Shown here piece by piece: positions 9,507-18,864 of a stretch of 64,000 bases of DNA (positions within the stretch are counted from its first letter, which is position 1; each line of letters opens with the position of its first letter). The stretch is from contig NZ_JAJFET010000005.1 of assembly GCF_020707215.1 (NCBI RefSeq), positions 62,001 through 126,000 on the forward strand. The letters are read 5' to 3'. Position numbers and translations under genes: made by a program. The notes below the pieces were generated by a model, which did no database searches, had not been told where the DNA came from, and saw only the letters and a list, made by a program, of their open reading frames with translations. The stretch is from Sphingomonas sp. PL-96. Its GTDB lineage: Bacteria > Pseudomonadota > Alphaproteobacteria > Sphingomonadales > Sphingomonadaceae.

Positions 9507-11798
9507 TCATTCATCGACATCATCAAAAATCGTCGCCAGTTGATCGGTAGGACTGAGCGCGGGCGTGACTGGCGACGTGCTGGCACTGCTGTCCTCCTCG
9601 TCTTCTTCGAGGCTATCAGCAAATTCTTCGATCCTCTTTGCAGCAGCCGCAGCCTCGGTCGCAAGTTCGCTATTTTCTGGATAGAAATTGGAGAATGTCT
9701 CGATAGACTCCTTGAGGTCTCGCATCAGCTGAGCACGGTCGCCTGAGGTGAATTGATCGTTCCATCTGGATGGGTAACGACCATACTCCTCCACAATCTC
9801 AGTCCGAAATCGCCTTGATAGGTCAGCAAGCTCCGCCTGCGTGAACAGGGCACGCACCTTAGCATCGCGGAAGGGTTCGGCGTCTGCCCAGCTTAGGCAG
9901 AGATCCGTTATGCGCTCAACAGCGGCAAGCCGCACGGTTTCAGGTAGCAGCCCAGTCTCACCCACCTTGGCGATGAAATCTAGCTCCGTGTTGAAGATCA
10001 TATCGGAGCTGATGCGGGAAACAATCGGAAGCAAGTCACCGGCTCGCTCGACATATCGGCCCAGGAACTCTGCGTCGCTGCGATAAGCTGCGAAGCGCAA
10101 CAACTCTCGATGACCAAGGTCCTTCTCAGACATTCTGTCGATTAGCATGTCGAAGTGACTCTGCGGAACATGCACGCTGGCTCCCTTGAGTTGTACGGGT
10201 CCGCAGACAACCTCGGAAAGCAGCTTTTCAAGCTTGGCGCCACCAATGTAGAGTTCAATCATTTCAGGAGATTGAGCAACCAACTCGGCGAAGGCATCGG
10301 CAATGGTCGGATGCTTGAAGGTCCAGCGTCTCCCTTCAGGTGCTTCGACCAGCAGCGTCAAGCTACCCTGCAACGCCTCCATGGCGCGGGCGATATCGGC
10401 AAGCGCGACGCCGGTTAGGCGGCGGACGGTATCAAGCGCGTCCGAGGCGGCGATCGGCGACGGCACTCCGGCGGGGCCATGCAGGAAAATAAGGGCGATC
10501 GCACCGCGTTCGGGTTCGGCAAGCCCACGCAGAACGTCTTTTAGAAATTCGAGCGGTTCCTCAAAGAATTCTGAGATGCCTTCTGCCGACACGATAAGGT
10601 CACCGGTGAAGAAAGTTGAGCCGAGCCGGCGCGCGGTCTCGGGTAGGAAATCGGGATTTGTGGCAATCGCGGGCATGAAGGGCTTGAGCGATTTACGCAG
10701 CTCACGTGTCTGATCGCCGAGCCGCAGATGATTGTAGAGGATCTGGGCGCGTTCGAGATCGCTTAGACCCTGCACGTCGATGATAACTTGTGAATTTGTA
10801 AGCAGCGGAAACTCGGAAAGCTTTAGATCGCGCTGCGCGGCATTCCAGATGTAGGTGCGAGAGGTCATGAGGATGCGCGCGCCGGCCTTCACCGCCGCGC
10901 GGATCAGTTTTAACCGGCTGTTCCAACCGTCAACGCGCGAGCGCTGATACTGGGTTTCGCCAAAGGCGTCGTCGATCCAGAAGAACTGGCTGGGTTCGTT
11001 TGGATTCCAGTGCCGCTCAAAGCTCTCCCCATCAGAAATTCGCACCGTGCCGATTGCGCCATCATCGAGCGCGCCTATTGCAAGGCTAGCGCCGATCGTC
11101 GATTTGCCACTTGCCGGGTCTCCGAGCAGGAGTACGAAACGGTGCTGCTGTAGTGCCTCAACGCTCTGGCGATGCGCGGTGGTAGTGACGAAGGCGGCGA
11201 GATCATCGCCCATCGCGCTCAGGATATAGCGTGCTTGGAGATAGGCGCGCTCATCGATGATCTGCGAGAGATCGCCCAGGCCATAGAGGCGCGGAACCAT
11301 CATGCGCAGGCGGGCTCGCCCTCGAATTTCGCTGGTCAGCCACTCGCGGCCGAGCACGCGCGCGCCGGTTGCACCTGCAGCAATGAACGCTTCACTGATC
11401 GCCGCCTCGGTCTCACCCGAGACGCCGGCATTGGTCATCAGCACATAATCGTATGCGAGCCCACGTGCGGCGAGCGAAGCAATCTTGGAGAGCTCGGCCG
11501 AGATGTCCGCCAGTTTCAGCGTTGGATTGGCCTTGCCGGTGAACTTGCATTGGATGGTCGACTTGGCGTCCGGCACGTCCGGCGCGCCGGGCCAAGTGCC
11601 CCAGAAGGCGCCATCCCGGCCGCCATCCTTGGATGGCAGGAAGGTCTGAACGGGGCGCTCAAGCACTTCCGACGCAACCGCGACAGCGAGATCTTGGAAC
11701 GCTTTCCAGCCAAGCGTGTGGAGAGCGAAGTCAACCTCGCTCGCCTGTGTCATTGCGAGCGAGCCCTGCACGATCGGCTTTAACAGGGTGGAGGTCAC
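9507..11798 (-). CDS. STAND NTPase (nSTAND3-like) with N-terminal restriction-nuclease domain
   Basis: This 763-residue protein starts with a PD-(D/E)xK nuclease-like domain. Asp62 in GGRDG and Gln83-Cys84-Lys85 in TIQCKFT fit the Mrr/restriction pattern. It is followed by a STAND-type P-loop NTPase with Walker A GDPASGKST (226-234), Walker B FFWIDDAFG (272-280) and a sensor-like ILMTSRTY. The FFWIDDAFG form resembles nSTAND3. The C-terminal ~300 residues are helical and may sense a target; the last ~40 are acidic and low-complexity. Start GTG at 11796-11798 overlaps the upstream stop (GTGA), so its translation is coupled to the OLD gene. Nuclease-STAND fusions are an Avs-like antiviral design; that role is inferred. 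Confidence 0.8.
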   Translation of the reverse strand: MTSTLLKPIVQGSLAMTQASEVDFALHTLGWKAFQDLAVAVASEVLERPVQTFLPSKDGGRDGAFWGTWPGAPDVPDAKSTIQCKFTGKANPTLKLADISAELSKIASLAARGLAYDYVLMTNAGVSGETEAAISEAFIAAGATGARVLGREWLTSEIRGRARLRMMVPRLYGLGDLSQIIDERAYLQARYILSAMGDDLAAFVTTTAHRQSVEALQQHRFVLLLGDPASGKSTIGASLAIGALDDGAIGTVRISDGESFERHWNPNEPSQFFWIDDAFGETQYQRSRVDGWNSRLKLIRAAVKAGARILMTSRTYIWNAAQRDLKLSEFPLLTNSQVIIDVQGLSDLERAQILYNHLRLGDQTRELRKSLKPFMPAIATNPDFLPETARRLGSTFFTGDLIVSAEGISEFFEEPLEFLKDVLRGLAEPERGAIALIFLHGPAGVPSPIAASDALDTVRRLTGVALADIARAMEALQGSLTLLVEAPEGRRWTFKHPTIADAFAELVAQSPEMIELYIGGAKLEKLLSEVVCGPVQLKGASVHVPQSHFDMLIDRMSEKDLGHRELLRFAAYRSDAEFLGRYVERAGDLLPIVSRISSDMIFNTELDFIAKVGETGLLPETVRLAAVERITDLCLSWADAEPFRDAKVRALFTQAELADLSRRFRTEIVEEYGRYPSRWNDQFTSGDRAQLMRDLKESIETFSNFYPENSELATEAAAAAKRIEEFADSLEEDEEDSSASTSPVTPALSPTDQLATIFDDVDE

Positions 11799-13624
11799 GC
11801 CATCATAGCCATTTTTCTGAGCCAGCTTTCAATCTCGCCGTTTGGATCACGAGCGCGAACCTGATCCGCAGTCATGTAGCTGAAGGCTTTTGACAAATAC
11901 CCTTTGGCTTTGTCGGCCCCCATTCTTCCATCGAAGTTTCTCTTGGCCGAAAGTGCGATCGCAAAAGCTTCGGGGACCGACGGCAGTCCATCGGCAGGGT
12001 GGTCAACGCAAACCACTTCGATGTCGAAGGCAGCCTTGATCGCGTCTGCGTGCAAGTAGCACTCGATCTCATGCTTCTGGGTCTGGACCGCCCATGAGCC
12101 AAGGCCGTCGGCGCGCCCGTTCACCTCGGCGACCGATGCCGCATATTTTGCGACGTCGGAGTCGTAGATGTGCGCCTCGGGTCGCTGGATGTTGCGCAGG
12201 TAATTCTCTGTCACCCAGTGCTTGAGCGTCGAGCCGCCGGCCGGAATGAGCGCGAAACGCTCATCGGTCATAAGATTCGGTATGGTGTCGTCTTCCGCGT
12301 GCAATGCGGCACTCAGACACTTCAGGGCGGTCACGTCCGTCGGGCCCTCGACACAGATGAGGACACGAACGCGACTGTCCGGGGTAAGGCCTAAAGTTTT
12401 TGCCACCGTGTCGAACACGTCCACCCCGGCCTGGACTACGGGCGTCGCCGGCGGACCTTCGCTGGAGACGAACCGGATGCTCTCGATGGGGAGGTCGGCT
12501 GCCAGCCCTGGACTGTGGGTCGTTAGGATCACTTGGCAATGAGGTGTCGTCGCTATCTCCTTGAACGCGTCGATAAGAACCCGCTGGTTCGCCGGATGCT
12601 GCGACGTTTCAGGTTCCTCGATCGCATAAATCAGGTTTCGCTTTGCGGAGCTCGACAGCTTGCGCTCAGCTTCAGCCTTGAAGAAGCTGACCAGGATGAG
12701 TCTGCGTACGCCGCTTCCGCGCTTGTTGAGAGGAATACGGTCATCGGTGTCCATGCCGAGCGAGAACAGTCCCATCCACTTTGACGCGGTGGGCGGGATG
12801 AACTTCGGGGAAAGCGAATTTGCTAGCTTGGGATCGATGCTCTTGAGAGCTTCGTGGGTGAGTGTTGCAATCTCCTCCGTCTTGGCTTGCACAAGCCTCT
12901 GGATAGACTCGATCGCTTCCTGAGCCTCCGAGATCGCCGCTGCGATGGCGCCTTTCAGCGGATTCTGCACTTCGCCATCTGAATCACGGCTCTGACGATC
13001 GCTCTGGAAGAGCGCGAACATAGGCAGATGCAGTTCCAGCTGATCCCAGATGCGCTTGCTGTCCTCCTTGGGCTTCGACACCGGGATGCGCGCTTCCACT
13101 AAAGCGAGTTCGGGGCAGGACTCCCAGAGAGCCCGACGCATGCCCGGATTGCCTTTCAGGGAAACGTCGAGGGACCGCGCCTTCACAAGAGCCTGCAGCT
13201 CCTTCTCCTTCAATTCTAGGAGGTTATCCAACCCCGACGCGCTTGGATGGCTAGCGACGATGAAGGTTTCACATGTTGGGGTCTTCCTTGAGCAATCGTA
13301 GACGCGCGCGATCTTTAAAGTGCCGCTAGCGGTCAGTAGGTACTCGTCTGCGAGCGTTGTTGGAGCTCCGGCATCCAGAGTGATCTCATCGGGAAGGTCC
13401 GAGAATTCAGCCGTGATGCTGACAAGGGCCGAACCGCTGAAGACATTCGCATCGGCTTGATCTATCTTCACTACATCATTGTTAAAGAAGATTTCGAGGG
13501 CCTCGAGCAAGCATGACTTTCCAATATCGTTCCGACCTATGATCGTTGTTAGATCCGAAAACCCGATGGTTGTCGCAGTTTGATAAGCTCGAAAATTCTC
13601 AAGCGTCAGCGAAACCAGCCTCAC
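11795..13624 (-). CDS. OLD-family ATPase-TOPRIM nuclease
   Basis: This 609-residue protein is an ABC-type ATPase fused to a TOPRIM nuclease. Walker A GRNDIGKS is at 30-37, an ABC-signature-like SGVRR near 304-308, Walker B YAIEEPE at 333-339 and TTHSP with His370. The TOPRIM acidic residues are Glu426 in ICVEGPTD and Asp488/Asp490 in IYDSD. The frame is open to 13714, but GTG at 13624 is preferred: an AAAGGGG motif precedes it, and VRLVSLTLENFRAY is the normal start of the family. It is the first gene of a coupled pair with the nuclease-STAND protein. OLD proteins (GajA of Gabija, P2 Old) are ATP-controlled nucleases in phage defence. Confidence 0.88.
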   Translation of the reverse strand: MRLVSLTLENFRAYQTATTIGFSDLTTIIGRNDIGKSCLLEALEIFFNNDVVKIDQADANVFSGSALVSITAEFSDLPDEITLDAGAPTTLADEYLLTASGTLKIARVYDCSRKTPTCETFIVASHPSASGLDNLLELKEKELQALVKARSLDVSLKGNPGMRRALWESCPELALVEARIPVSKPKEDSKRIWDQLELHLPMFALFQSDRQSRDSDGEVQNPLKGAIAAAISEAQEAIESIQRLVQAKTEEIATLTHEALKSIDPKLANSLSPKFIPPTASKWMGLFSLGMDTDDRIPLNKRGSGVRRLILVSFFKAEAERKLSSSAKRNLIYAIEEPETSQHPANQRVLIDAFKEIATTPHCQVILTTHSPGLAADLPIESIRFVSSEGPPATPVVQAGVDVFDTVAKTLGLTPDSRVRVLICVEGPTDVTALKCLSAALHAEDDTIPNLMTDERFALIPAGGSTLKHWVTENYLRNIQRPEAHIYDSDVAKYAASVAEVNGRADGLGSWAVQTQKHEIECYLHADAIKAAFDIEVVCVDHPADGLPSVPEAFAIALSAKRNFDGRMGADKAKGYLSKAFSYMTADQVRARDPNGEIESWLRKMAMMA

Positions 13625-13725
13625 CGTGATGCCCCTTTGATTTTTCAGAAGATTGCCGCGCTTGTCGTCGCGTAGCAAGCGGGTCTGAAACCAACTTGTG
13701 GCTATCACTCTCAATCAGGCCTTAG

Positions 13726-13751
13726 GTGTCACAACCGAGCGGTTGTGACAC
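13726..13751. repeat. 26-bp palindromic element, copy 3 (perfect)
   Basis: GTGTCACAACCG (13726-13737) and CGGTTGTGACAC (13740-13751) are perfect 12-bp complements around AG. The element lies 102 bp upstream of the preferred OLD start and downstream of the 1244-residue gene. It is well placed to be an operator, but copies 1 and 2 lie between gene ends, which argues for a dispersed element. Confidence 0.85.
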
Positions 13752-13925
13752 GCGCTGAAGGGCAGCTTTTTGCCCTTCGCGAACGGAAAGTTGCCAGTCA
13801 GCAACCGGCCCAATTCCGGCCGTAGCACCTTGCCTGAGATACCGTCCGCTTACGGCTCGCGGCCAAGGTGGCGCGAACGTCCGCTTCTAGGTCGTAAGCG
13901 CAGCCATAAACGAGCGGCAGGGTTC

Positions 13926-13945
13926 TGACAGACAACGTTCTGTCA
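13926..13945. terminator. Possible hairpin after the 1244-residue gene
   Basis: TGACAGA and TCTGTCA form a 7-bp stem around CAACGT, about 80 bp past the end of the gene at 14025. No T-tract follows on the minus strand, so termination is uncertain. Confidence 0.3.
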
Positions 13946-14024
13946 CTTTGACGAAGGCTTCTCCTACAGGTTTAGAGCAGAGAGACACTAGCCCGCTCCT
14001 TTGTATAGCGACGCGGCGAAAGGT

Positions 14025-17000
14025 TCATCGTCGTCCAAGCCGCCGGTCGACTTCCTCGTCACCGTCCCAGCGTCGGGCTTCATGTTCATAGCTGCTAGCG
14101 AGCCGATCAAGCGCCTGTGCCGCAAACGGCGAGGCGGCGCGCATCGCGTCGGCTCCACGCTGGAACTCGGCGGCGAGCGCCCGCTCCTGCTCACCCCCTG
14201 GCCCTCGCCAGACGACCCCGCGCCTGTTCATCTTACCGACGATAAAGCCGTCGGCGATTTCCTTAGTCCCGACATGCGCCAAGGCCTGTCGCACCGCTTC
14301 GTGGGGCCAAAGTCCGTCCGCTCCGACAGGCGATGAGGCCAGCAGGTTGCCGATCACGTCGTCGGTAATTTCGCCGCGCGCGGCCTCTCGCGCCAGCTCG
14401 CGAGCTGCATCGAGCCATGCGATCATCGCGTCGACGTCGATCGGGCCGTCGCCGCCTGCGCCTGGCAGCCATCGCGCCTCGCGCAAGACCCGCCATGCCG
14501 TGTTCGCCGCCTCGGGCGCCACCTCACCGGCATCGACCTGACCGTCATCGCGCTCGTAAATGAGCTTCACAAGGTGGACAAAATCACCGGCATGGTGCGC
14601 GAGCACCCAATCGAGGTTCGGCGTTCCGTGCTCGCTATGTTGGAACAGCGGGTTGAGGGCGAACTCGATGCCCGCCAGCTCGGCCCGTGACAGGGCGCCG
14701 CTGTCCGACACGTGCGCCAGCGCCTTACCGAGATGCCAGCCGTCCGGGCAGGCAACGGCGACGTCATCACCGCCCGACGTCCTCATGGCAACCAGCACGC
14801 GCGCGAGCAGCGCTGGCTCGACGGTTTCCAGCACCATGCCAAGCGCCCGAAACGCGCCAAATGGCCGACCGACGTCGAGGAGCCGGTCGATCATAAACGC
14901 TGTGTCGAGCGGGTTCAGTCGAAAGGCGTCAACACTCGCCTTGCGCCAGTAATCGTCAGCAAGACTCTGGTGGCGCTCGGCGATCAGACGCCATGTGGCG
15001 CCCTCCGCCGGCGCCGCCAGCAGAACGCGCAATTTGTCCGCGTTCGCCAGGTGGTCGCCTGCGAGCAGGCTGGTCAGAATAGACTGACGCGGCTCGTCGT
15101 CCACGGTCGACAGCAAGGCGCCGAGCGCCGCGTCGGCTTGAGCTCCCAACTCGCCATGTCTCAGCAGTTCGCGCGCCCAGAAGGTCACGCGTGCCGGCTC
15201 GATCTGCGCCAGCAGGTGACCGATCACCCAACTGGCATTTCCGCCCTGGATCAGCGACAGGACACCGTCGACGCCGCTATTGCTCACCACCTCACGGAGT
15301 GCCGCGGTCCGCTCGACTTCGATGCGTTCGGGATGCCGCCGCCAGCCCTCCTCGTCATCAATTGCATAGCCCGACTCGGGCACCCAATGCTCCGCGAACA
15401 GCCAGCGGTGTCGCTCGATCAGGTCGGTGGGCGCGAGCGCCTCGGCTAACGCGGTGATCCGTTCTTCCCATGCGGGCAGCTCGCCATTCGCACTGCGCTT
15501 TCGTCGACTTAGATCGCGCCGCAGCCGCTCACGCAAGGTGGCGCGATCGTTATCAGCAGCGGTCCGCGCCCAGCTTTCGGCTCGATCCAGCAGGGTGAGT
15601 ACTGCCTCGTCAGGAAACTCGTCGACCAGGGTTAGCACGTCGCCTAATTGCGCGGCTGAATAGCTGGGCCAGGCCAGCATCAGGTCGAGCGCCCCCAGCA
15701 TGGTCGCGCGCACATCCGTCGTGAGCGGACGGTCCCCCGCGCCGGCGGGGACCTCGCGCCAGCGCGGCCGTACGTTCGGGCTGGCGTGACCCATGCGCGG
15801 GAACTGTTCGAGCAGCAGCCGCCATGCGACCGGTGACCCGGTTGCTGCAAGCTTGCCCATGGCCGCTACCCGTTCCGCCACGCTCGCCGCAGTCTGGGGC
15901 AGCCAGCAGCGGACAAGGGAGCCGAGCGAGGCTTCAGGCTTGTTGGCCCAGTTGTCGCTGATCTCCACCTCGCTTAGTCGGGCCAAGATGGCGAACACGC
16001 GGGCGAACCGACGCGGCTCCCATGCCAGCAGCTCCAGCGCCCACAACAGCTCCGTGCGTTCGCAGCGGCCATGGGTTGAAGTGACGGGCCGAAGCAGCGC
16101 GAAGATGGTCGGCTCGGCCTGCCGCAGATCAGCCTCGACCGCATCCAAGAAGGTGTCAGGCGACGCCTCCGCCAGCCAGCGCAGGTGATGCTGCGCCAGC
16201 CATCGTCGCGGGCTGGGATCGCGCAGCACCGCCGCGACCACCCGATCCACGCGGGTCGCGAACGAGCCTAGGCGCGCGCCCAGCAGTCGATCGCCCTCGA
16301 TCGCCAGCAGTACCAACATCTCGCCGACGGCGTCGCGCAGCGCGCCGCTGACCTCCGCTTGCACGCCATAGATGCCCGCCGCCCAGCGCTTGTCCTCCGG
16401 CAGGTCGAGCCGGGGGTCGTCCAGCGTCAGCACCAACTCCGCCACACCCACGAATCGCGCGAGATCCTGTTCGGTCAGCGCGTGGTGAATGGCGAACAGC
16501 GCGTCCTTGCGCGATACGACGCCCCGAAAGCCGGCCGTAGCCCAGACCGGCGCGTCGGCCAGGGCCGCCAGTTCGGCAAGGTCGCGCTCGACAGCCTCGA
16601 TGGGCTGACCGGCCATTTCCGCCACGCAGGCCTCGTCTGCTCCATCGCCCGCGCGCCAGGCGCCCGCTAGCAGGATGGGCATCAGCTTGCGGCAAAGGTC
16701 CGGGTCGCGTGCCCAGTCAGGCGTACGTAGAATTGGCGCGATCGCCAGCCGACGACGCAGGATGGTGGGTGATCGGCCGGCTTCCGTGGTCAACCGGTCG
16801 CGCTCCTGCTCGGCCACTCCCATGTCGCTGAGCGCGGCCTCGAAAGCAGCGCGTCCGGCGGGGCCGAGCGCCACATCTACCTCCACCGGTACCGTGGCAT
16901 GCGTTCTCGCGAAGAGGATGTGGTGGCTGCCGGCCGCAGTGGCCGCCAGCGCTTCCGCTTGCGGGTGCGCGATGACGATCAGGCCTGAACTACGCTGGAC

Positions 17001-17759
17001 GAGCAGTCCAGGTAGGGCAGGCGGATCGTCAACCACGATTGCACGCTCGCGCTCCGTCTCGGGCAGCGCGGCGGCGACATAGGCCACTGCCTCGCCAACG
17101 GAGTCGGCCGTCACGACCCAGGGCCGATGCGGCGGCTGTTCCCGCCAAGTGGAGAACCGTGCAGCCGCCTCCGCGACCGGCTCATCGAAGAGCTTGGGTG
17201 AAAGGGCAGGGCGGCACGCCTGCGCCCAATTCATCCAAGCTTGGTCAAGCGGGCGAAGGCCGACCGTCGGTCGCCCGAGCTCGCCAGCAAGCCACAACCG
17301 CGTCGCCGGCGACTGCTCGAGCCACTGCGCAAGGTCTTCGGAGTCATAGGCGCGGACGTCAGCCCAGAGCTGCTCGCGCCGGCGCTTCTCCATCCAGCTC
17401 CCTTTGCCCGGCCAGCGACGCGCGGTGACGAACAGGAAGGTCGTCGCCTGCTTCTCCTCGGCTGGCAGCGTTGCACGTCCCCGCCAGTCACGGTTCGGCT
17501 TGCCCGGATTGTCATTCGCGACGCTCAGCTCCCAGCCCACCCGGCCCGCCGGGACCCACGAACTGACGCCGATCGCTTCCGTCCAGCCGTCCCATCCCGG
17601 CCGCTGCGCCTCGTCGTAGCCGGGGAAGTCAATCGCGCTAAGCGCAATGCCAGTCTCCTGCACGAGACGCCTGACCAGCACTGGCAGCAGCGATCGCGCA
17701 CTGAGACGGTCAGCCCACCCGGCGATGTCGAGAGCTGTGATCGTGAGCGGGGCAGGCAC
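14025..17759 (-). CDS. Large protein with nuclease-like N terminus and degenerate NTPase region
   Basis: This 1244-residue protein begins with a region typical of a widespread family of large hypothetical proteins. It has PGWDGWTEA (54-62), VPAGRVGWELS (69-79) and Lys87, then TFLFVTARRW and VRAYDSEDLAQWLEQSP. The Asp/Glu/Lys spacing suggests a PD-(D/E)xK nuclease fold. At 214-232 an NTPase-like strand and loop is present, but TADSVGEA replaces a canonical Walker A, followed by IVVDDPP. The remaining ~950 residues are helical repeats, probably a sensor or scaffold. The start is GTG at 17759, with an AT-rich stretch just upstream. It looks like a STAND/Avs-like defence protein with an altered P-loop; this is inference. 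Confidence 0.65.
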   Translation of the reverse strand: MPAPLTITALDIAGWADRLSARSLLPVLVRRLVQETGIALSAIDFPGYDEAQRPGWDGWTEAIGVSSWVPAGRVGWELSVANDNPGKPNRDWRGRATLPAEEKQATTFLFVTARRWPGKGSWMEKRRREQLWADVRAYDSEDLAQWLEQSPATRLWLAGELGRPTVGLRPLDQAWMNWAQACRPALSPKLFDEPVAEAAARFSTWREQPPHRPWVVTADSVGEAVAYVAAALPETERERAIVVDDPPALPGLLVQRSSGLIVIAHPQAEALAATAAGSHHILFARTHATVPVEVDVALGPAGRAAFEAALSDMGVAEQERDRLTTEAGRSPTILRRRLAIAPILRTPDWARDPDLCRKLMPILLAGAWRAGDGADEACVAEMAGQPIEAVERDLAELAALADAPVWATAGFRGVVSRKDALFAIHHALTEQDLARFVGVAELVLTLDDPRLDLPEDKRWAAGIYGVQAEVSGALRDAVGEMLVLLAIEGDRLLGARLGSFATRVDRVVAAVLRDPSPRRWLAQHHLRWLAEASPDTFLDAVEADLRQAEPTIFALLRPVTSTHGRCERTELLWALELLAWEPRRFARVFAILARLSEVEISDNWANKPEASLGSLVRCWLPQTAASVAERVAAMGKLAATGSPVAWRLLLEQFPRMGHASPNVRPRWREVPAGAGDRPLTTDVRATMLGALDLMLAWPSYSAAQLGDVLTLVDEFPDEAVLTLLDRAESWARTAADNDRATLRERLRRDLSRRKRSANGELPAWEERITALAEALAPTDLIERHRWLFAEHWVPESGYAIDDEEGWRRHPERIEVERTAALREVVSNSGVDGVLSLIQGGNASWVIGHLLAQIEPARVTFWARELLRHGELGAQADAALGALLSTVDDEPRQSILTSLLAGDHLANADKLRVLLAAPAEGATWRLIAERHQSLADDYWRKASVDAFRLNPLDTAFMIDRLLDVGRPFGAFRALGMVLETVEPALLARVLVAMRTSGGDDVAVACPDGWHLGKALAHVSDSGALSRAELAGIEFALNPLFQHSEHGTPNLDWVLAHHAGDFVHLVKLIYERDDGQVDAGEVAPEAANTAWRVLREARWLPGAGGDGPIDVDAMIAWLDAARELAREAARGEITDDVIGNLLASSPVGADGLWPHEAVRQALAHVGTKEIADGFIVGKMNRRGVVWRGPGGEQERALAAEFQRGADAMRAASPFAAQALDRLASSYEHEARRWDGDEEVDRRLGRR

Positions 17760-17822
17760 GCGATATATGTATAATGGTTCGCTACTTGTTCAAACTAGCT
17801 GACATCGTAGTGCCCGCACGTT

Positions 17823-17853
17823 CGGATGAACGGATGAACGGATGAACGGATGA
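17823..17853. repeat. 8-bp tandem repeat (CGGATGAA, almost four copies)
   Basis: Three exact CGGATGAA units are followed by CGGATGA. The array lies between the divergent starts of the 1244-residue gene and the HNH gene, so it sits in their shared promoter region and could vary in copy number. Confidence 0.85.
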
Positions 17854-17967
17854 CCGAAGCCGGCGAAGAAAGTCGGCATGAACCGCCGTAAGTGGGTCGA
17901 ACGCGTCGCTCGCTTGCCGCTTCGCCTCGCTGGCTTACCCGAGTAAGGCTGGGGCTAGGGGGCTTGC

Positions 17968-18864
17968 ATGGCGCTTGGCGTTTTCGTTCACCGCACTGAC
18001 TCGATCTACGACGACAGCCCGGCTGAGCGGTACCAGTTTCCGGCGCAGTACCTCGGGCGGGCCAGCGCCTGCGTGGGGGATTGGGTCCTGTACTACGAGC
18101 CGGTAAAGGTCAGGGCCACGCGCGGCTACTTCGCCGTGGCGCGCGTGCAGGAGATCATTCCTGACCCTGTAATCCGCGCCATGTACGTGGCCGTGATCGA
18201 GCCCGGCAGCTATCTGGAGTTCGCTAATCCCGTCTCCTTCAATGGACCTGACGGTCTGGTCGAGCGAGGCTTGCTCAATGAGCAGCAGCGCGTCTCGGGG
18301 CGGGCGCAATCGGCCGTGCGGCCGATCTCCACGACCGACTTCAACCGCATCCTGGACTTCGGTCTGGGCGACGACGAAGCGCTCCTCCCCCGCATCGACA
18401 ACGCGGCCGGATCGGTTCTCCAAGAGGAACGAGCGCCGTTCGCTTTCGAGCACGAACGAGAGCGGATCAACACCTACACGTCGCGCATCTTTCGGGATCG
18501 GGTGTTCCGCAAGGTTGTGTTGCGCGCCTACGGCGAGCGCTGCGCGATCACCGGGCTTCGGATCATCAACGGCGGCGGCCGCGCTGAAGCCGAGGCCGCT
18601 CATATCCGGCCTGTGGAGGCGAATGGTCCAGACATCGTGACGAATGGTCTGGCACTCTCTGGCACCGTGCATTGGATGTTCGATCGGGGGCTGATCAGCC
18701 TCTCTGACGACCTCGAAATTCTCGTGTCGCGCCAAGCGAACGACCCGGACAGCTTGCACGCGATGATCAACCGAACCGGTCGCGCTCTGCCCACCATCCG
18801 CGCCCTCGATCGTCCTCACCCGCACTTCCTGGCATGGCACCGAGAGCACTGCTTCAAGCAGTAA
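17968..18864 (+). CDS. HNH endonuclease with EVE/PUA-like N-terminal domain
   Basis: This 298-residue protein has a C-terminal HNH domain (HNH_2 type). It shows RCAITGL with Cys192, then AAHIRPVEANG with His212, Asn226 in TNGLAL, and SGTVHWMFDRGLISL with His235. Residues ~20-90, including FPAQYLGRASACVGDWVLYYEP and GYFAVARVQEIIPDP, resemble the EVE/PUA-like domains that read modified bases. Such proteins are typical of modification-dependent restriction. It is divergent from the 1244-residue gene, with a tandem repeat in the shared intergenic region. The HNH call is secure; the modified-base reader is an inference. Confidence 0.82.
   Translation: MALGVFVHRTDSIYDDSPAERYQFPAQYLGRASACVGDWVLYYEPVKVRATRGYFAVARVQEIIPDPVIRAMYVAVIEPGSYLEFANPVSFNGPDGLVERGLLNEQQRVSGRAQSAVRPISTTDFNRILDFGLGDDEALLPRIDNAAGSVLQEERAPFAFEHERERINTYTSRIFRDRVFRKVVLRAYGERCAITGLRIINGGGRAEAEAAHIRPVEANGPDIVTNGLALSGTVHWMFDRGLISLSDDLEILVSRQANDPDSLHAMINRTGRALPTIRALDRPHPHFLAWHREHCFKQ

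Noticed and set aside
17760-17800. A possible -35/-10 promoter before the 1244-residue gene
   Set aside because: The AT-rich stretch is suggestive, but spacing and hexamers do not fit a clear consensus.
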